DNA of 64,000 nt from an uncultured Lachnospiraceae bacterium (lineage in GTDB: Bacteria > Bacillota > Clostridia > Lachnospirales > Lachnospiraceae): positions 1 to 64,000 of the forward strand of contig ONAZ01000011.1 of assembly GCA_900315945.1 (NCBI GenBank), given 5' to 3'. A program made the translations under genes and the position numbers. Positions 15,880-25,115 of this stretch are shown here, piece after piece; within the stretch, counting starts at the first letter, position 1, and each line of letters opens with the position of its first letter. Under the pieces are notes generated by a model that was given only the letters and a program-made list of their open reading frames with translations, ran no database searches and was not told the DNA's origin.

Positions 15880-16530
15880 ATGTCATACGAAAACGCACGT
15901 AAAGGTATTAGCAAAGTATTTTCTGCTCAGGTGCTACAAATTATTGCTGCTTTATGCGGAGCAGTAGCAGGAGTTCTTGGTGTAGTTGCAGTAGCTGCGG
16001 TAGCTGGTGAATCAACTGGAGGAGCAATTGCAGGTAGTATAGGAGTAGTAGTAGCTGGTCTTGCAGCTCTTGTATTATCAGTTATTGGATTTATAATGCT
16101 ACTTGTAGGACTTAATACTGCAGGAAAAGATAGTGAACAGATTAAGAAAGCATTTACAATTTCTATTGTTAGCTTAATTGTTGCAATTATATGTGGAATT
16201 CTTAAGTCTTTCACTCCAGCATGGGTTGCAAACATTGGAGATATTGTTGCAACAGTGTTAGGACTTCTTGTAACATATAATGTACTTTTCGGATGTGCAG
16301 GACTAAATAGCGATTTAGCAGAAAAGGCTAGCAGCACATGGAAGGTTTATTTGTGTGTAATAATCCTTGATATCGTAATAGTAATTGTTACACTTATTAT
16401 GGGTATTCTTGGATTTACAGCAGTATCAGTTGTAGCTGCTACAATCCTTGTAGTTGCAGATGCCGTATTAGAGGTAGTTGCATACATTATGTTCTTAGTA
16501 TTCCTAAGCAAAGCAAAGAATACATTATAA
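15880..16530 (+). CDS. Multi-pass membrane protein, paralogue of the next gene
   Basis: 216 residues, almost entirely hydrophobic, with about six membrane segments (near 20-42, 52-78, 92-110, 118-136, 150-175 and 180-208). The N-terminus YENARKGISKVFSAQVLQII closely resembles HENARAGYSKLFTAQVLSLI of the gene at 16659, and both share VGLN(T/Q)AGKD and ASSTWKV/ATSTWKV stretches. I do not recognise a function; no transport or enzyme motif is visible. Ribosome site GAAAGGAG precedes ATG 15880. It has its own promoter and terminator. Confidence 0.75.
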   Translation: MSYENARKGISKVFSAQVLQIIAALCGAVAGVLGVVAVAAVAGESTGGAIAGSIGVVVAGLAALVLSVIGFIMLLVGLNTAGKDSEQIKKAFTISIVSLIVAIICGILKSFTPAWVANIGDIVATVLGLLVTYNVLFGCAGLNSDLAEKASSTWKVYLCVIILDIVIVIVTLIMGILGFTAVSVVAATILVVADAVLEVVAYIMFLVFLSKAKNTL

Positions 16531-16556
16531 TTCATAAAATAACGTATTTGAGTAAA

Positions 16557-16587
16557 GGCGCTTCTAATAAAGAAGTGTCTTTTTTTA
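16557..16587 (+). terminator. Terminator after the 15880 gene
   Basis: Stem GGCGCTTCT/AGAAGTGTC with G-U pairs and an AATAA loop, then seven T. Confidence 0.82.
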
Positions 16588-16616
16588 TTGAAAATGAAAG
16601 CAAATTAAATTATAAT
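16588..16616 (+). promoter_or_regulatory. Promoter of the 16659 membrane-protein gene
   Basis: TTGAAA (16588-16593), a 17-base spacer and a consensus TATAAT (16611-16616). The -35 box begins directly after the T-run of the upstream terminator. Confidence 0.72.
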
Positions 16617-16658
16617 ATGATGTGTATAAATTCTTATGAAGGAAAGGAGAAATATATT

Positions 16659-17264
16659 ATGGCACATGAAAACGCAAGAGCTGGTTATAGTAAACTATTT
16701 ACAGCGCAGGTATTGTCATTAATCGCTGCACTTTGCACACTACTAATGTTAATTCCAGTAGTGGGAACAATTATTGGAGGATTAGCTTCAGGAGTATTAT
16801 TAATTATTGGATATATTATGACTCTTGTAGGTCTTAATCAAGCAGGTAAGGATGAAGAATTAGTAAAGTCAGCATTTACACTTGCTATTATTGGTTTAAT
16901 CCTTGGTATCGTTGGACCAATTGTAGGTTCTCTTGTAGGTGTTACATGGGTTGCAAGTATTGTTAATCTACTCAATACAATTATCAATCTTGTAATTACT
17001 CATCATGTATTATATGGTGCAATAAATCTTAATTCAGCACTATCTGACAATGCTACAAGTACATGGAAGGTTATACTTACTGTTATAATCCTTGATATTG
17101 TTGTTACGATAGGTCTTATTATCACAGCAATACTTGGTGGCTCAACAGCAGGTGGAGTTGTTGCTATTGTTGTAATCGTTCTTACACTTGTTGATGTTGT
17201 TCTTGATGTTATTTCATATATCAAGTATTTGGTATTCTTGAACACAGCAAAGAAAGAAGTATAA
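16659..17264 (+). CDS. Multi-pass membrane protein, paralogue of the previous gene
   Basis: ATG 16659 is chosen because GGAAAGGAGA lies 8 bases upstream and the sequence from there aligns with the start of the 15880 product; the longer frame from 16548 runs through the promoter and terminator and is not real. The product has 201 residues and about five or six hydrophobic helices. It shares the HENARAGYSKLF entry motif, VGLNQAGKD and NATSTWKV with its neighbour. The pair arose by tandem duplication but each copy kept its own promoter and terminator, so they may be expressed under different conditions. No known function. Confidence 0.75.
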   Translation: MAHENARAGYSKLFTAQVLSLIAALCTLLMLIPVVGTIIGGLASGVLLIIGYIMTLVGLNQAGKDEELVKSAFTLAIIGLILGIVGPIVGSLVGVTWVASIVNLLNTIINLVITHHVLYGAINLNSALSDNATSTWKVILTVIILDIVVTIGLIITAILGGSTAGGVVAIVVIVLTLVDVVLDVISYIKYLVFLNTAKKEV

Positions 17265-17300
17265 GATACCTTAAATAACACATTTTATATTGTGGATTAT

Positions 17301-17337
17301 AGACATCCTTATGATTATTCGTAAGGGTGTCTTTTTT
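17301..17337 (+). terminator. Terminator after the 16659 gene
   Basis: Stem AGACATCCTTA/TAAGGGTGTCT with a ten-base loop and TTTTTT. Confidence 0.85.
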
Positions 17338-17468
17338 GTTTATAATAAGTTCAAGATATAGTGGTGGACGGTGAAAAACATGGCATATTATGTACGCCAC
17401 TTTTTGATGAAAATATAGTAAAATATACTTTGGTATTTTATATATGATTAACATCAGGAGGGTATTTG

Positions 17469-18638
17469 ATGAACAGCAAATTGTTAAAAGAAAAGTTTAT
17501 TGAATTATATGGAGAAGGTGGAGATATTAGAGAATATTTTTCACCGGGCCGTGTTAATCTAATAGGGGAGCACACAGATTATAATGGAGGTCACGTATTT
17601 CCTTGTGCACTTACAATAGGTACTTATGGAATAATGAGACGCCGTACAGATAAAGTTATGAAATTTTCTTCTGCGAATATTAGATCTGGAAGTGTAGTAA
17701 CTGTTGATTTGTCTGATATTAGCTATAAGAAAAAGTATAATTGGGCTAATTATCCTTTGGGAATAGTATGGGCATTTAAAGAAAAAGGAATAGAATTAGA
17801 GTCAGGATTCGAAATGATTATCTGGGGAAATATTCCTAATGGATCTGGACTTTCAAGTTCCGCAAGTATAGAGGTTCTTATGGGTAAGATGCTTCAGGAC
17901 CAATATAGTATTAAGAGTCTAAGCATGCTTGATCTTGCTCTTATAGGTCAGTATTCTGAGAATAACTTTAATGGTTGTAATTGCGGAATTATGGATCAAT
18001 TTGCTGTTGCAATGGGCAAGAAAGATAATGCAATGTTCTTAGACACTAGTGATTTGTCATATCAATATGCTAAAATTAGCCTTCCAGATGAGAAGATTGT
18101 TATTATTAATAGTAAAGTAAAGCATTCTCTAGTGGACTCAGCTTATAATGAAAGAAGAGAGCAATGTGCTAAAGCCTTAGAGCAATTACAGAAAGTGGTT
18201 GATATTAAGACATTAGGAGATCTTGATATTGAGACATTTGAAGCCAACAAATCCGCAATTTCTGATGAAATTGTTAGAAAAAGGGCAAAACACGCAGTTT
18301 ATGAGAATCAAAGAACAATAAGAGCAGTTGAAGCCCTTAAGAGAAATGATGTAGAACAATTTGGAAAATTAATGAACGAGTCACACATTTCCCTTAGGGA
18401 CGATTATGAAGTAAGTTGTAAAGAGATAGATATATTAGTAGAGCTTGCCTGGGAGACAGATGGTGTAATTGGATCTCGAATCACTGGTGGTGGTTTCGGA
18501 GGCTGTACAGTAAGTATTGTGAGAAATGATGCAGTAGATGTTCTTAAAGAGCATGTTGAGAAGGAATATGAGAAAAAGACAGGTCTCAAGCCAGAAATCT
18601 ATATAGTTGATATTGGTGATGGTGCAAGACGTATTTAA
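17469..18638 (+). CDS. galK: Galactokinase
   Basis: 389 residues from ATG 17469; AGGAGG at 17456-17461 gives a 7-base spacer, so the overlapping TTG 17466 is not used. GHMP kinase that makes galactose-1-phosphate from galactose and ATP. Diagnostic motifs: the galactokinase signature GRVNLIGEHTDYNGG near 27-41, the phosphate-binding GSGLSSSASIE near 122-132, and the C-terminal RITGGGFGGCTVSIV. No galT or galE lies nearby, so the rest of the Leloir pathway must be elsewhere. It sits between the ribosomal and replication groups. Confidence 0.95.
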   Translation: MNSKLLKEKFIELYGEGGDIREYFSPGRVNLIGEHTDYNGGHVFPCALTIGTYGIMRRRTDKVMKFSSANIRSGSVVTVDLSDISYKKKYNWANYPLGIVWAFKEKGIELESGFEMIIWGNIPNGSGLSSSASIEVLMGKMLQDQYSIKSLSMLDLALIGQYSENNFNGCNCGIMDQFAVAMGKKDNAMFLDTSDLSYQYAKISLPDEKIVIINSKVKHSLVDSAYNERREQCAKALEQLQKVVDIKTLGDLDIETFEANKSAISDEIVRKRAKHAVYENQRTIRAVEALKRNDVEQFGKLMNESHISLRDDYEVSCKEIDILVELAWETDGVIGSRITGGGFGGCTVSIVRNDAVDVLKEHVEKEYEKKTGLKPEIYIVDIGDGARRI

Positions 18639-18681
18639 TTACTTATAGAAAGATTGTGTTATACAATTCTGAGGAAGAGAA

Positions 18682-20736
18682 ATGGAAAAATTACAATATA
18701 GTGGTATGCTTAGGAATTACCTTAAACTCCCACTGTATCTAATTCCTGTGTTTATTGTGGGAGACATATTATTATTTATATATAATCATTTTCTGATGGG
18801 ATATATATTTACAGGATGTTTAGCGTTATATATAGTAGCGGTCGTAATATTATATGTTGTTAATAAACGTTCAATAGATGATTCTGTAATTAATTTTGCT
18901 GTTGGATATGCAGGCGTTCAGAAGTCAATACTTGATAATCTTGATGTTCCATATGCCCTCATTTCTTCTGATGGAAGATTTCTATGGATGAATAAAGAAT
19001 TCGAGATTACAACAGGAAAAGACAGAACATATCAGAAATCAATTACAACCATAATTCCACAGATTACTAAAGAAAAGATTGCGGGATATGAGACTGATAA
19101 AGTAGAAACTTTTCCAATTAAGTTCGAGGATATGTATTATCGTGTATCTATTCATAAATATGTAGCTAAGGCTATGGAAAAAGGTGATATGGTAGGATTC
19201 AAAGAAGGGGAAAATACCATATATGCTGTAATGCTTTATGACGAGACAAGACTTCGCACTCTTCAAATAGCTAAAAAAGAGAGCGAAATGGTAGTAGCAC
19301 TAGTATATGTTGATAATTATGAAGAGATAGTAGATTCTGTGGATTCTGTTCGTCTATCAGTTATTCGTGCTGTAATAGAGAGAAAAGTATATAAATACTT
19401 CCAAGATAAGAAAGCATTGGTGAGAAGAACTGATAGAGATAAATATATAGTTGTAACTGACCGCAAAGGGTTGACAGCTATGGAAGAGGATAATTTCTCA
19501 ATACTTGAACAGATTAAGACAACAAAGGTTACAAATGATGTAACTCCTACACTTAGTATTGGTATTGGAACTGCTGCAGAGGACTATATGCAGAATCTTG
19601 AAAGTGCAAGAGCAGCCATAGATATGGCCCTTGGACGAGGCGGTTCTCAAGCAGTTATTAAGGAAGAAGATGAGATATCTTATTATGGCCAGTATGGTAA
19701 GGAACGTGAGAAAACAACTCGAGTAAAGGCAAGGGTTAAAGCACAGGCACTTCGTGAATTAATGCAGACGCGTGATGATATTATTATTATGGGTCATACT
19801 ATAAGTGATATTGACGCATTTGGTGCAGCTATAGGTATTTATTGTGCTGCTAACTCATTAGGTAAAGAAGCTCATATCGTACTAAATGATGTTACAAGTT
19901 CACTACGACCTATAGTTGAGACATTTTCAAAGGACAAGGGCTATCCGGAGAATATGTTCTTAGAAAGTCCAGAAGCTCTTGTTATGCAAGATGATAATAC
20001 TTTAGTTGTGGTTGTTGATACTAACAGGCCAAGTTATACAGAGTGTCCAAAGCTTATTGAACGAAGTGAATCAATAGTTGTATTTGATCATCACAGAAGT
20101 TGTAAAGAGACTATTGAGAATACGCTTCTATCATATATAGAGCCATATGCATCTTCTACTTGTGAAATGGTAGCAGAGATGCTTCCTTACTTCTCTGATA
20201 AAATTGAATTAAAAACACAGGAAGCAGATGCTATATATGCAGGAATCTTAATTGATACTAATAATTTCATGACAAAAACTGGAGTTAGAACCTTCGAAGC
20301 AGCTGCATATCTTAGAAGAAATGGAGCAGATGTTATACGTGTAAGAAAGCTTCTTAGAGAAGATATGAATGCATATAAGACAAAGGCAGAAATAGTTAGA
20401 CAGGCTACTGTCTATAGAGATGCATTTGCCATATCAGAGTACACTGGTGAGAACACAGAGAGTCCTACAATTGTTGGAGCACAAGCCGCTAACGAATTAC
20501 TTAATATTGTAGGTATTAAAGCCTCTTTTGTACTTACAGAGTACAATGGAAGGGTGTATGTAAGTTCGAGATCTATTGATGAAATAGACGTACAACGCCT
20601 CATGGAGAAACTTGGAGGCGGAGGCCATCTAAATGTTGCAGGTGCACAAATAAAAGATGCAAAACTCGATGATGTTAAGAAGATGATTACAGATATACTG
20701 GATAAATCAATAGAAGAGGGAGCAATAAATCTATGA
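18682..20736 (+). CDS. gdpP: Cyclic-di-AMP phosphodiesterase GdpP
   Basis: 684 residues, normal for GdpP. Two N-terminal membrane helices (about 15-65), a PAS-like domain (about 75-170), a degenerate GGDEF domain (about 185-330), then DHH (about 345-510) and DHHA1 (about 560-680) domains. Catalytic motifs are visible: [28 protein letters not shown] near 467-474 and, at the end, [12 protein letters not shown]. It hydrolyses c-di-AMP to pApA and so affects osmotic balance and cell-wall stress. GAGGAAGAG precedes the ATG. It overlaps rplI by four bases (ATGA). Confidence 0.96.
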   Translation: MEKLQYSGMLRNYLKLPLYLIPVFIVGDILLFIYNHFLMGYIFTGCLALYIVAVVILYVVNKRSIDDSVINFAVGYAGVQKSILDNLDVPYALISSDGRFLWMNKEFEITTGKDRTYQKSITTIIPQITKEKIAGYETDKVETFPIKFEDMYYRVSIHKYVAKAMEKGDMVGFKEGENTIYAVMLYDETRLRTLQIAKKESEMVVALVYVDNYEEIVDSVDSVRLSVIRAVIERKVYKYFQDKKALVRRTDRDKYIVVTDRKGLTAMEEDNFSILEQIKTTKVTNDVTPTLSIGIGTAAEDYMQNLESARAAIDMALGRGGSQAVIKEEDEISYYGQYGKEREKTTRVKARVKAQALRELMQTRDDIIIMGHTISDIDAFGAAIGIYCAANSLGKEAHIVLNDVTSSLRPIVETFSKDKGYPENMFLESPEALVMQDDNTLVVVVDTNRPSYTECPKLIERSESIVVFDHHRSCKETIENTLLSYIEPYASSTCEMVAEMLPYFSDKIELKTQEADAIYAGILIDTNNFMTKTGVRTFEAAAYLRRNGADVIRVRKLLREDMNAYKTKAEIVRQATVYRDAFAISEYTGENTESPTIVGAQAANELLNIVGIKASFVLTEYNGRVYVSSRSIDEIDVQRLMEKLGGGGHLNVAGAQIKDAKLDDVKKMITDILDKSIEEGAINL

Positions 20737-21179
20737 AAGTAATACTTACAGCTGATGTAAAAAATCAAGGAAAAAAGGGCGATATTGTTGAGGTTAGCGA
20801 TGGTTATGCGCGTAACATGCTAATAAAAAAGAATCTTGGCGTGGAGGCAACACCTAAAGCAATTAACGATTTAAAATTACAGAAGAAAAATGACGAAAAA
20901 GTTGCAGCTGAAAACTTGGCAAGTGCTAAAGAATTTGCCAAAGAAATATCAACATGGAAAGTTGAAACTAAGATAAAAACAGGTGAAGGTGGAAAGACAT
21001 TTGGCTCTGTTTCATCTAAAGAAATAGCGCAAGCAGTAAAAGAACAATATGGAAAAACTATCGATAAGAAGAAGATAGTGCTTGATGAGCCAATAAAAAG
21101 CCTAGGAACTTATGAAGTCAAATTAAAACTGCATCCTGAAGTTATGGCAACAATGAATATTCACGTTTCGGAGAAATAG
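20733..21179 (+). CDS. rplI: 50S ribosomal protein L9
   Basis: 148 residues. N-terminal domain with [20 protein letters not shown] and [10 protein letters not shown], a long connecting helix (about 45-75), and a C-terminal domain with [18 protein letters not shown]9 bridges neighbouring ribosomes and limits frameshifting. The start overlaps the gdpP stop as ATGA, giving translational coupling; dnaB starts two bases after its stop. The gdpP-rplI-dnaB order is the standard Firmicutes arrangement. Confidence 0.97.
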   Translation: MKVILTADVKNQGKKGDIVEVSDGYARNMLIKKNLGVEATPKAINDLKLQKKNDEKVAAENLASAKEFAKEISTWKVETKIKTGEGGKTFGSVSSKEIAQAVKEQYGKTIDKKKIVLDEPIKSLGTYEVKLKLHPEVMATMNIHVSEK

Positions 21180-21181
21180 AT

Positions 21182-22531
21182 ATGGATGAACTACAAGAAA
21201 ATCAAATAAATCGTAGTATGCCTAGAAGCGATGAGTCAGAAATGGCAGTTATAGGTTCTATGCTTTTAAATAAAGAAGCGGTAACACAAGCATCCGAAAT
21301 CATAAGTGAAGATGATTTTTATAATAAACACTATGCAGTAATGTTTAAAACTATGCTTGAAATGTATAACGAAGGCGAAGAAATTGATGAAGTTACATTT
21401 CAAAATAGGCTAAAAGAAAAAGATTTACCACCAAGTGTTACAACGACTGAAAATATAATCGATATTATGAATGCTACCCCTACATCTGTAAAGGTGAAGA
21501 ACTACGCAGGGATAGTTAAGGAAAAGGCGCTTCTAAGGAAAATAATTAAATTTACACAGAATATAGAAGGACAATGCTATGCTGGAAAGAATAGTTTAGA
21601 GACCATTCTTGAGGAGACAGAAAAAGGAACCTTTGATCTTGTTAAGAATAAAGGAGCCGATGATTTTGTTGATATAGGTACAATAGTATTTAATGCTTTA
21701 CAGAGAATAGAATCAGCAAGCAAGAAAAAGGGTCCCGTTACAGGTGTACCTACAGGATTTACTGACTTAGATTATCAAACTGCAGGGCTACAGCCATCTG
21801 ATTTGATTCTAGTGGCAGCAAGACCTTCTATGGGAAAGACGGCATTTGTTCTTAATATAGCGCAGAATACGGCTGTTAGAAATAATTTTCCAACGGTTAT
21901 TTTCTCACTGGAAATGTCAAAAGAACAATTGATTAACAGAATATTCTCATTAGAAACTGGTATAGATGCTCAGAAACTAAGAACAGGAGAATTAACTGAG
22001 GAAGAGTGGATGATTCTTGCAGAAGCATCATCTGTTGTGGGATCTAGTGGCTTAATTATTGATGATACGTCAAGTATTTCTATAAGTAACCTTAAGAGTA
22101 AGTGTAGAAAGTATAAGCTAGATTATGATATTGGATTAATAATTATTGACTACCTTCAGTTAATGGAGACAGGTAATAAGAATGAGTCGCACCAGTTAGC
22201 AATAGCAGAAATATCAAGATCATTAAAGTCTCTAGCTAGGGAATTAAATGTACCTGTTGTGGCATTGTCTCAGCTTTCTCGTAATGTTGAAAAGAGAGAT
22301 GATAAGAGACCTATGCTATCAGATCTTCGAGACTCTGGTGCTATTGAGCAGGATGCCGACGTAGTTATGTTTATCTATCGTGACGATTATTATAATAAGG
22401 ATACAGAGAGAAAGAATGTATCAGAAATCATTGTTGCGAAGCAAAGAAATGGTCCTGTTGGAACTGTTGAACTAGCTTGGCTACCTGAATTAACTAAATT
22501 TGCTAATAAAGAAAGAGAGCATGATAATTAA
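21182..22531 (+). CDS. dnaB: Replicative DNA helicase
   Basis: 449 residues. The N-terminal domain begins MPRSDESEMAVIGSMLLN and the C-terminal RecA-like motor has Walker A ARPSMGKTAF near 219-228, Walker B IGLIIIDYLQLM, and SQLSRNVEKRDDKRPMLSDL with the arginine-finger region. It forms the hexamer that unwinds DNA at the fork. No intein is present. It is the last gene of the operon; an elaborate terminator overlaps the final base of its stop. Confidence 0.97.
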   Translation: MDELQENQINRSMPRSDESEMAVIGSMLLNKEAVTQASEIISEDDFYNKHYAVMFKTMLEMYNEGEEIDEVTFQNRLKEKDLPPSVTTTENIIDIMNATPTSVKVKNYAGIVKEKALLRKIIKFTQNIEGQCYAGKNSLETILEETEKGTFDLVKNKGADDFVDIGTIVFNALQRIESASKKKGPVTGVPTGFTDLDYQTAGLQPSDLILVAARPSMGKTAFVLNIAQNTAVRNNFPTVIFSLEMSKEQLINRIFSLETGIDAQKLRTGELTEEEWMILAEASSVVGSSGLIIDDTSSISISNLKSKCRKYKLDYDIGLIIIDYLQLMETGNKNESHQLAIAEISRSLKSLARELNVPVVALSQLSRNVEKRDDKRPMLSDLRDSGAIEQDADVVMFIYRDDYYNKDTERKNVSEIIVAKQRNGPVGTVELAWLPELTKFANKEREHDN

Positions 22532-22590
22532 AAAAGTTCAAGTACCTGTACGCCACTAAAAATGTGGCTTAACAGGTCTTGAACTTTTTT
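22531..22590 (+). terminator. Large terminator after dnaB
   Basis: A long, partly mismatched stem: AAAAAGTTCAAG and ACCTGT pair with ACAGGT and CTTGAACTTTTT, capped by an inner GCCAC/GTGGC hairpin. The T-run ends the 3' arm. A downstream array repeats this 3' arm. Confidence 0.85.
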
Positions 22591-22672
22591 TATCACTACA
22601 TATAATGTGGCTTAACAGGTCTTGAACTTTTTCTTTCATTACATAGAATGTGGCTTAACAAATCTTGAACTT
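22561..22672 (+). repeat. Three tandem copies of the dnaB terminator 3' arm
   Basis: The unit AATGTGGCTTAACAGGTCTT plus GAACTTTTT starts at 22561, 22604 and 22648, a period of 43-44 bases. Copies one and two are nearly identical; the third has AAAT for GGTC-region bases and a TTA end. Only the first is preceded by the matching 5' arm. The array ends 13 bases before the stop of the convergent gene at 22685. Confidence 0.85.
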
Positions 22673-22684
22673 ATTTGTAATTTG

Positions 22685-22891
22685 TTATGCCTGGCTTGCT
22701 AGGAAATCATTAATATCATCAACTAAACCATCAGGGTCGATTCCATGAACAGCAGCAGCCTGCTCAATAGTTTCCATCTGGCTTGAAGGACATCCTAGAC
22801 AATGCATTCCAATATTTAATAAAAGTGGCGCAACGTTTTCATCAATTTGAAGAAGTTCACCAATCATTGTGTCTTTAGTTACTTTTGCCAT
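22685..22891 (-). CDS. DUF1858-domain protein
   Basis: 68 residues on the minus strand, starting at ATG 22891 with AAGGAGG just upstream. The sequence matches the short DUF1858 (hybrid-cluster-protein-associated disulfide) type: TKDTMIGELLQIDENVAPLL, then GMHCLGCPSSQMETIEQAA. The CLGC pair near residues 32-35 is a likely redox or cluster-binding site. Members are common in anaerobes and may act in redox or nitrosative-stress handling, but none has a firm role. It is transcribed divergently from the ferredoxin gene. Confidence 0.88.
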   Translation of the reverse strand: MAKVTKDTMIGELLQIDENVAPLLLNIGMHCLGCPSSQMETIEQAAAVHGIDPDGLVDDINDFLASQA

Positions 22892-22924
22892 TATAATTAC
22901 CTCCTTATTATTAGTAACACATGT

Positions 22925-22953
22925 ATTATAGTATGTTTATAACAAGTTTACAA
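22925..22953 (-). promoter_or_regulatory. Promoter of the DUF1858 gene
   Basis: Read on the minus strand: TTGTAA, a 17-base spacer and a consensus TATAAT. The transcript would start near 22918. Confidence 0.68.
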
Positions 22954-23105
22954 CAAATATTTGTACAGAGTATGAAAACAGGTATAATCCTAATTATTGA
23001 TAAAAATATGCATCATAATACTATAAATTGTGGTTGTTAAATGATTTGATTTGCGATAAAATAAGTATAGCGTAATTAATTACATTATATGAGGAGGTTA
23101 CAATT

Positions 23106-23276
23106 ATGGCATACGTTATTTCTGATGAGTGTGTATCATGTGGAACATGTGCTCCTGAGTGCCCTGTAGATGCTATTTCTGAAGGCGATGGAAAGTACAA
23201 TATTGCTGAAGATGCATGCGTTGAATGTGGAACTTGTGCTGGTGTTTGTCCAACAGGCGCTATCAAAGAGCCATAG
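23106..23276 (+). CDS. 2[4Fe-4S] ferredoxin
   Basis: 56 residues, too short for many gene finders. MAYVISDECVSCGTCAPECP gives the first CxxCxxCxxxCP cluster motif and CVECGTCAGVCP the second, exactly the clostridial ferredoxin layout. It carries low-potential electrons, for example from pyruvate:ferredoxin oxidoreductase to hydrogenase or Rnf. GAGGAGG lies 8 bases before ATG 23106 and a strong terminator follows, so it is a single-gene unit. Confidence 0.97.
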   Translation: MAYVISDECVSCGTCAPECPVDAISEGDGKYNIAEDACVECGTCAGVCPTGAIKEP

Positions 23277-23294
23277 AAGATAATAATGATAAGA

Positions 23295-23327
23295 AGAGCA
23301 TTGACATTAGTCAATGCTCTTTTTTTT
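23295..23327 (+). terminator. Terminator of the ferredoxin gene
   Basis: Perfect 11-base-pair stem AGAGCATTGAC/GTCAATGCTCT with an ATTA loop, then a T-run. Confidence 0.92.
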
Positions 23328-23432
23328 GTAAATATTTTTAGACAATATAAAGAAACTATTGAAAAAAAACACTGGCTGTGGTAAATTAATTAAAAGGTTT
23401 AATTAATTATTATATTTGAAGAGGATTTATTG

Positions 23433-24857
23433 ATGAGTGTAAAAAAAAGAGTAGTTAATCTTATAGTTGGATTTGTCCTATATCTTGGAATAGCATATGG
23501 GCTAGGGCTTACGGGAGTAATTGACCTTACGGCTGCAAAGGGTATAGGCGTAGCGGTGTGGATGATATACTGGTGGGTTACAAGACCTGTTAACATCACA
23601 GTAACAGCACTTCTTCCTGCAGTTGTTAATGCGCTCTTTAACATCGTTCCAATGGAGGATATCATTAGTCAGTATTCTTCAAGCAGTATTATTCTTATAT
23701 TTGGTTCCTGCTTACTTACAGCACCATGGGCGGCAATCGGACTTGATAAGAGAATTTCCCTTAAGGCCTTATCACTAATCGGACCATCAATGAAGTCCCA
23801 GATAGCAGTATGGTTGTTAGCAGCAATCGTATTATCTAATATGATGCCTAATGTAGTAGTTGTTGCTATTTTCACACCAATAGCGGTATCAATGCTTAAG
23901 GCAGCAGGCTACGAAGATATTAAGAAATGTGAACCTGCTGTGCCAATCCTATGTGCAATTGCATGGGGTGCTCAACTAGGAGGTGCTGGAACACCACTTG
24001 GCGGCGCAATGAATATTACGGCAATTGATTTTATAGAGAAGTATACAGGCAAAGAATTCATGTATGTGGATTGGATTATAAGAATGCTTCCATATACATT
24101 GATTGCTGCTGTTGTTATTCTTCTTATGATGATATTCAAGAAGAGAAAGGTTAATAGGTTAGAGGGTACTAAAGAGTATTTCAAAGAGAGCTATGCTAAG
24201 CTTGGACCAATGAAGAGAGAAGAGAAGATAAGCTTAGTATTATTCATTATTGCTATGCTTGGATCTTTCCTTCGTCCACTTTATGCTGACTTACTGCCAG
24301 GACTTGTACCTGCATATTTATTCCTAACTACAGGACTTATTAACTTTATCATAATAGCAGCAGATAAAAAGAGTATGTTGTTAGAGTGGGAAGGCGCACA
24401 GAAGGAAGTTATGTGGGGAATGTTACTTTTATTTGCAGGTGGTCTTGCTCTTGGACAGATTCTAACTGGTTCTGGCGCAAATGATGTTATAGCAGATGTA
24501 ATTTCTAAGATTAATCTTGAAGGTGGACTTGGCACAATCGCAATATTTGCGATATTTGCATGTATTATATCGGAGATGACCAACTCTACTGTATCGGCTG
24601 CCGTCACCATTCCAATTGTAATTGGTGTAACTACTAAGATGGGACTCAACCCGATACCGTACATATTCACAACAGCCATGGCAATGAACTATGAATCCCT
24701 GCTTCCAGTAAGTGTAAGAGCTATCACTGTAAGCCATGGAATTGAACCAAATGTAATGATGAAGACAGGTTTCCCAATAACAATCGTTCGTATGCTAGTA
24801 GCCATTGCTTGTGGATACATTATGATGCTAATCTGGCCTGGCTTCGGAGAGCTGTAG
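23433..24857 (+). CDS. SLC13/DASS-family anion permease
   Basis: 474 residues from ATG 23433 (GAGG eight bases upstream; the TTG at 23430 is not needed). About 11-12 membrane helices. The DASS-family stretches include WWVTRPVNITVTALLPAV, SSSIILIFGSCLL, a first SNT-like segment LSNMMPNVVVVAIFTPIA and a second EMTNSTVSAAVTIPI, which form the two substrate- and Na-binding hairpins. Substrates of the family are dicarboxylates, citrate or sulfate; which one applies here cannot be told. It stands alone between two terminators. Confidence 0.9.
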   Translation: MSVKKRVVNLIVGFVLYLGIAYGLGLTGVIDLTAAKGIGVAVWMIYWWVTRPVNITVTALLPAVVNALFNIVPMEDIISQYSSSSIILIFGSCLLTAPWAAIGLDKRISLKALSLIGPSMKSQIAVWLLAAIVLSNMMPNVVVVAIFTPIAVSMLKAAGYEDIKKCEPAVPILCAIAWGAQLGGAGTPLGGAMNITAIDFIEKYTGKEFMYVDWIIRMLPYTLIAAVVILLMMIFKKRKVNRLEGTKEYFKESYAKLGPMKREEKISLVLFIIAMLGSFLRPLYADLLPGLVPAYLFLTTGLINFIIIAADKKSMLLEWEGAQKEVMWGMLLLFAGGLALGQILTGSGANDVIADVISKINLEGGLGTIAIFAIFACIISEMTNSTVSAAVTIPIVIGVTTKMGLNPIPYIFTTAMAMNYESLLPVSVRAITVSHGIEPNVMMKTGFPITIVRMLVAIACGYIMMLIWPGFGEL

Positions 24858-24971
24858 GGTAATTTGGTTTTTGAGAAAAGATGGGATATAGGGCCTTTTA
24901 GCCTTATGTCAAAGTTAGAAGATGTTAGAGATAACCAAATAAAAAAATTTTTCAACAGGACGTTGAAAAAA

Positions 24972-25014
24972 GGCTTGCATCGACAGGATGTCGAATTGCA
25001 AGCCGGTTTTTTTT
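24972..25014. terminator. Bidirectional terminator between permease and mecA
   Basis: Arms GGCTTGCA (24972-24979) and TGCAAGCC (24997-25004) enclose an inner TCGACA/TGTCGA stem with a GGA loop. T8 follows on the plus strand and A6 precedes, so it can serve both convergent genes. Confidence 0.85.
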
Positions 25015-25115
25015 ATATATTTAATAATTATAACAAGGTTATCTCTTACATATTCTTACTGAAGACATACTAGCAAAAGGTCCTGTATCTCATCTTGAAT
25101 CAAAAAACTAATATC

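Noticed and set aside
15927-16337. Minus-strand open frame of 136 residues opposite the 15880 gene
   Set aside because: Low-complexity Ala/Thr/Pro composition caused by the hydrophobic codons on the plus strand; no ribosome site.
16548-16658. N-terminal extension of the 16659 membrane protein from base 16548
   Set aside because: It runs through the terminator and the TTGAAA-TATAAT promoter; AAAGGAGA and the paralogue alignment place the start at 16659.
17404-17429. Promoter TTGATG-TATACT before galK
   Set aside because: The spacer is only 14 bases; no other good -35 box is in place, so I could not support it.
22561-22672. CRISPR-like array after dnaB
   Set aside because: Only three units, no distinct spacers of fixed size, no cas genes, and the unit is the 3' arm of the dnaB terminator.
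23034-23074. Promoter boxes before the ferredoxin gene
   Set aside because: TTGTTA, TTGATT and TATAGC are present, but no pair has a spacer of 16-18 bases.
24281-24737. Minus-strand open frames opposite the SLC13 permease gene
   Set aside because: Overlapping shadows in two frames with no ribosome site; the plus-strand gene has a full family match.
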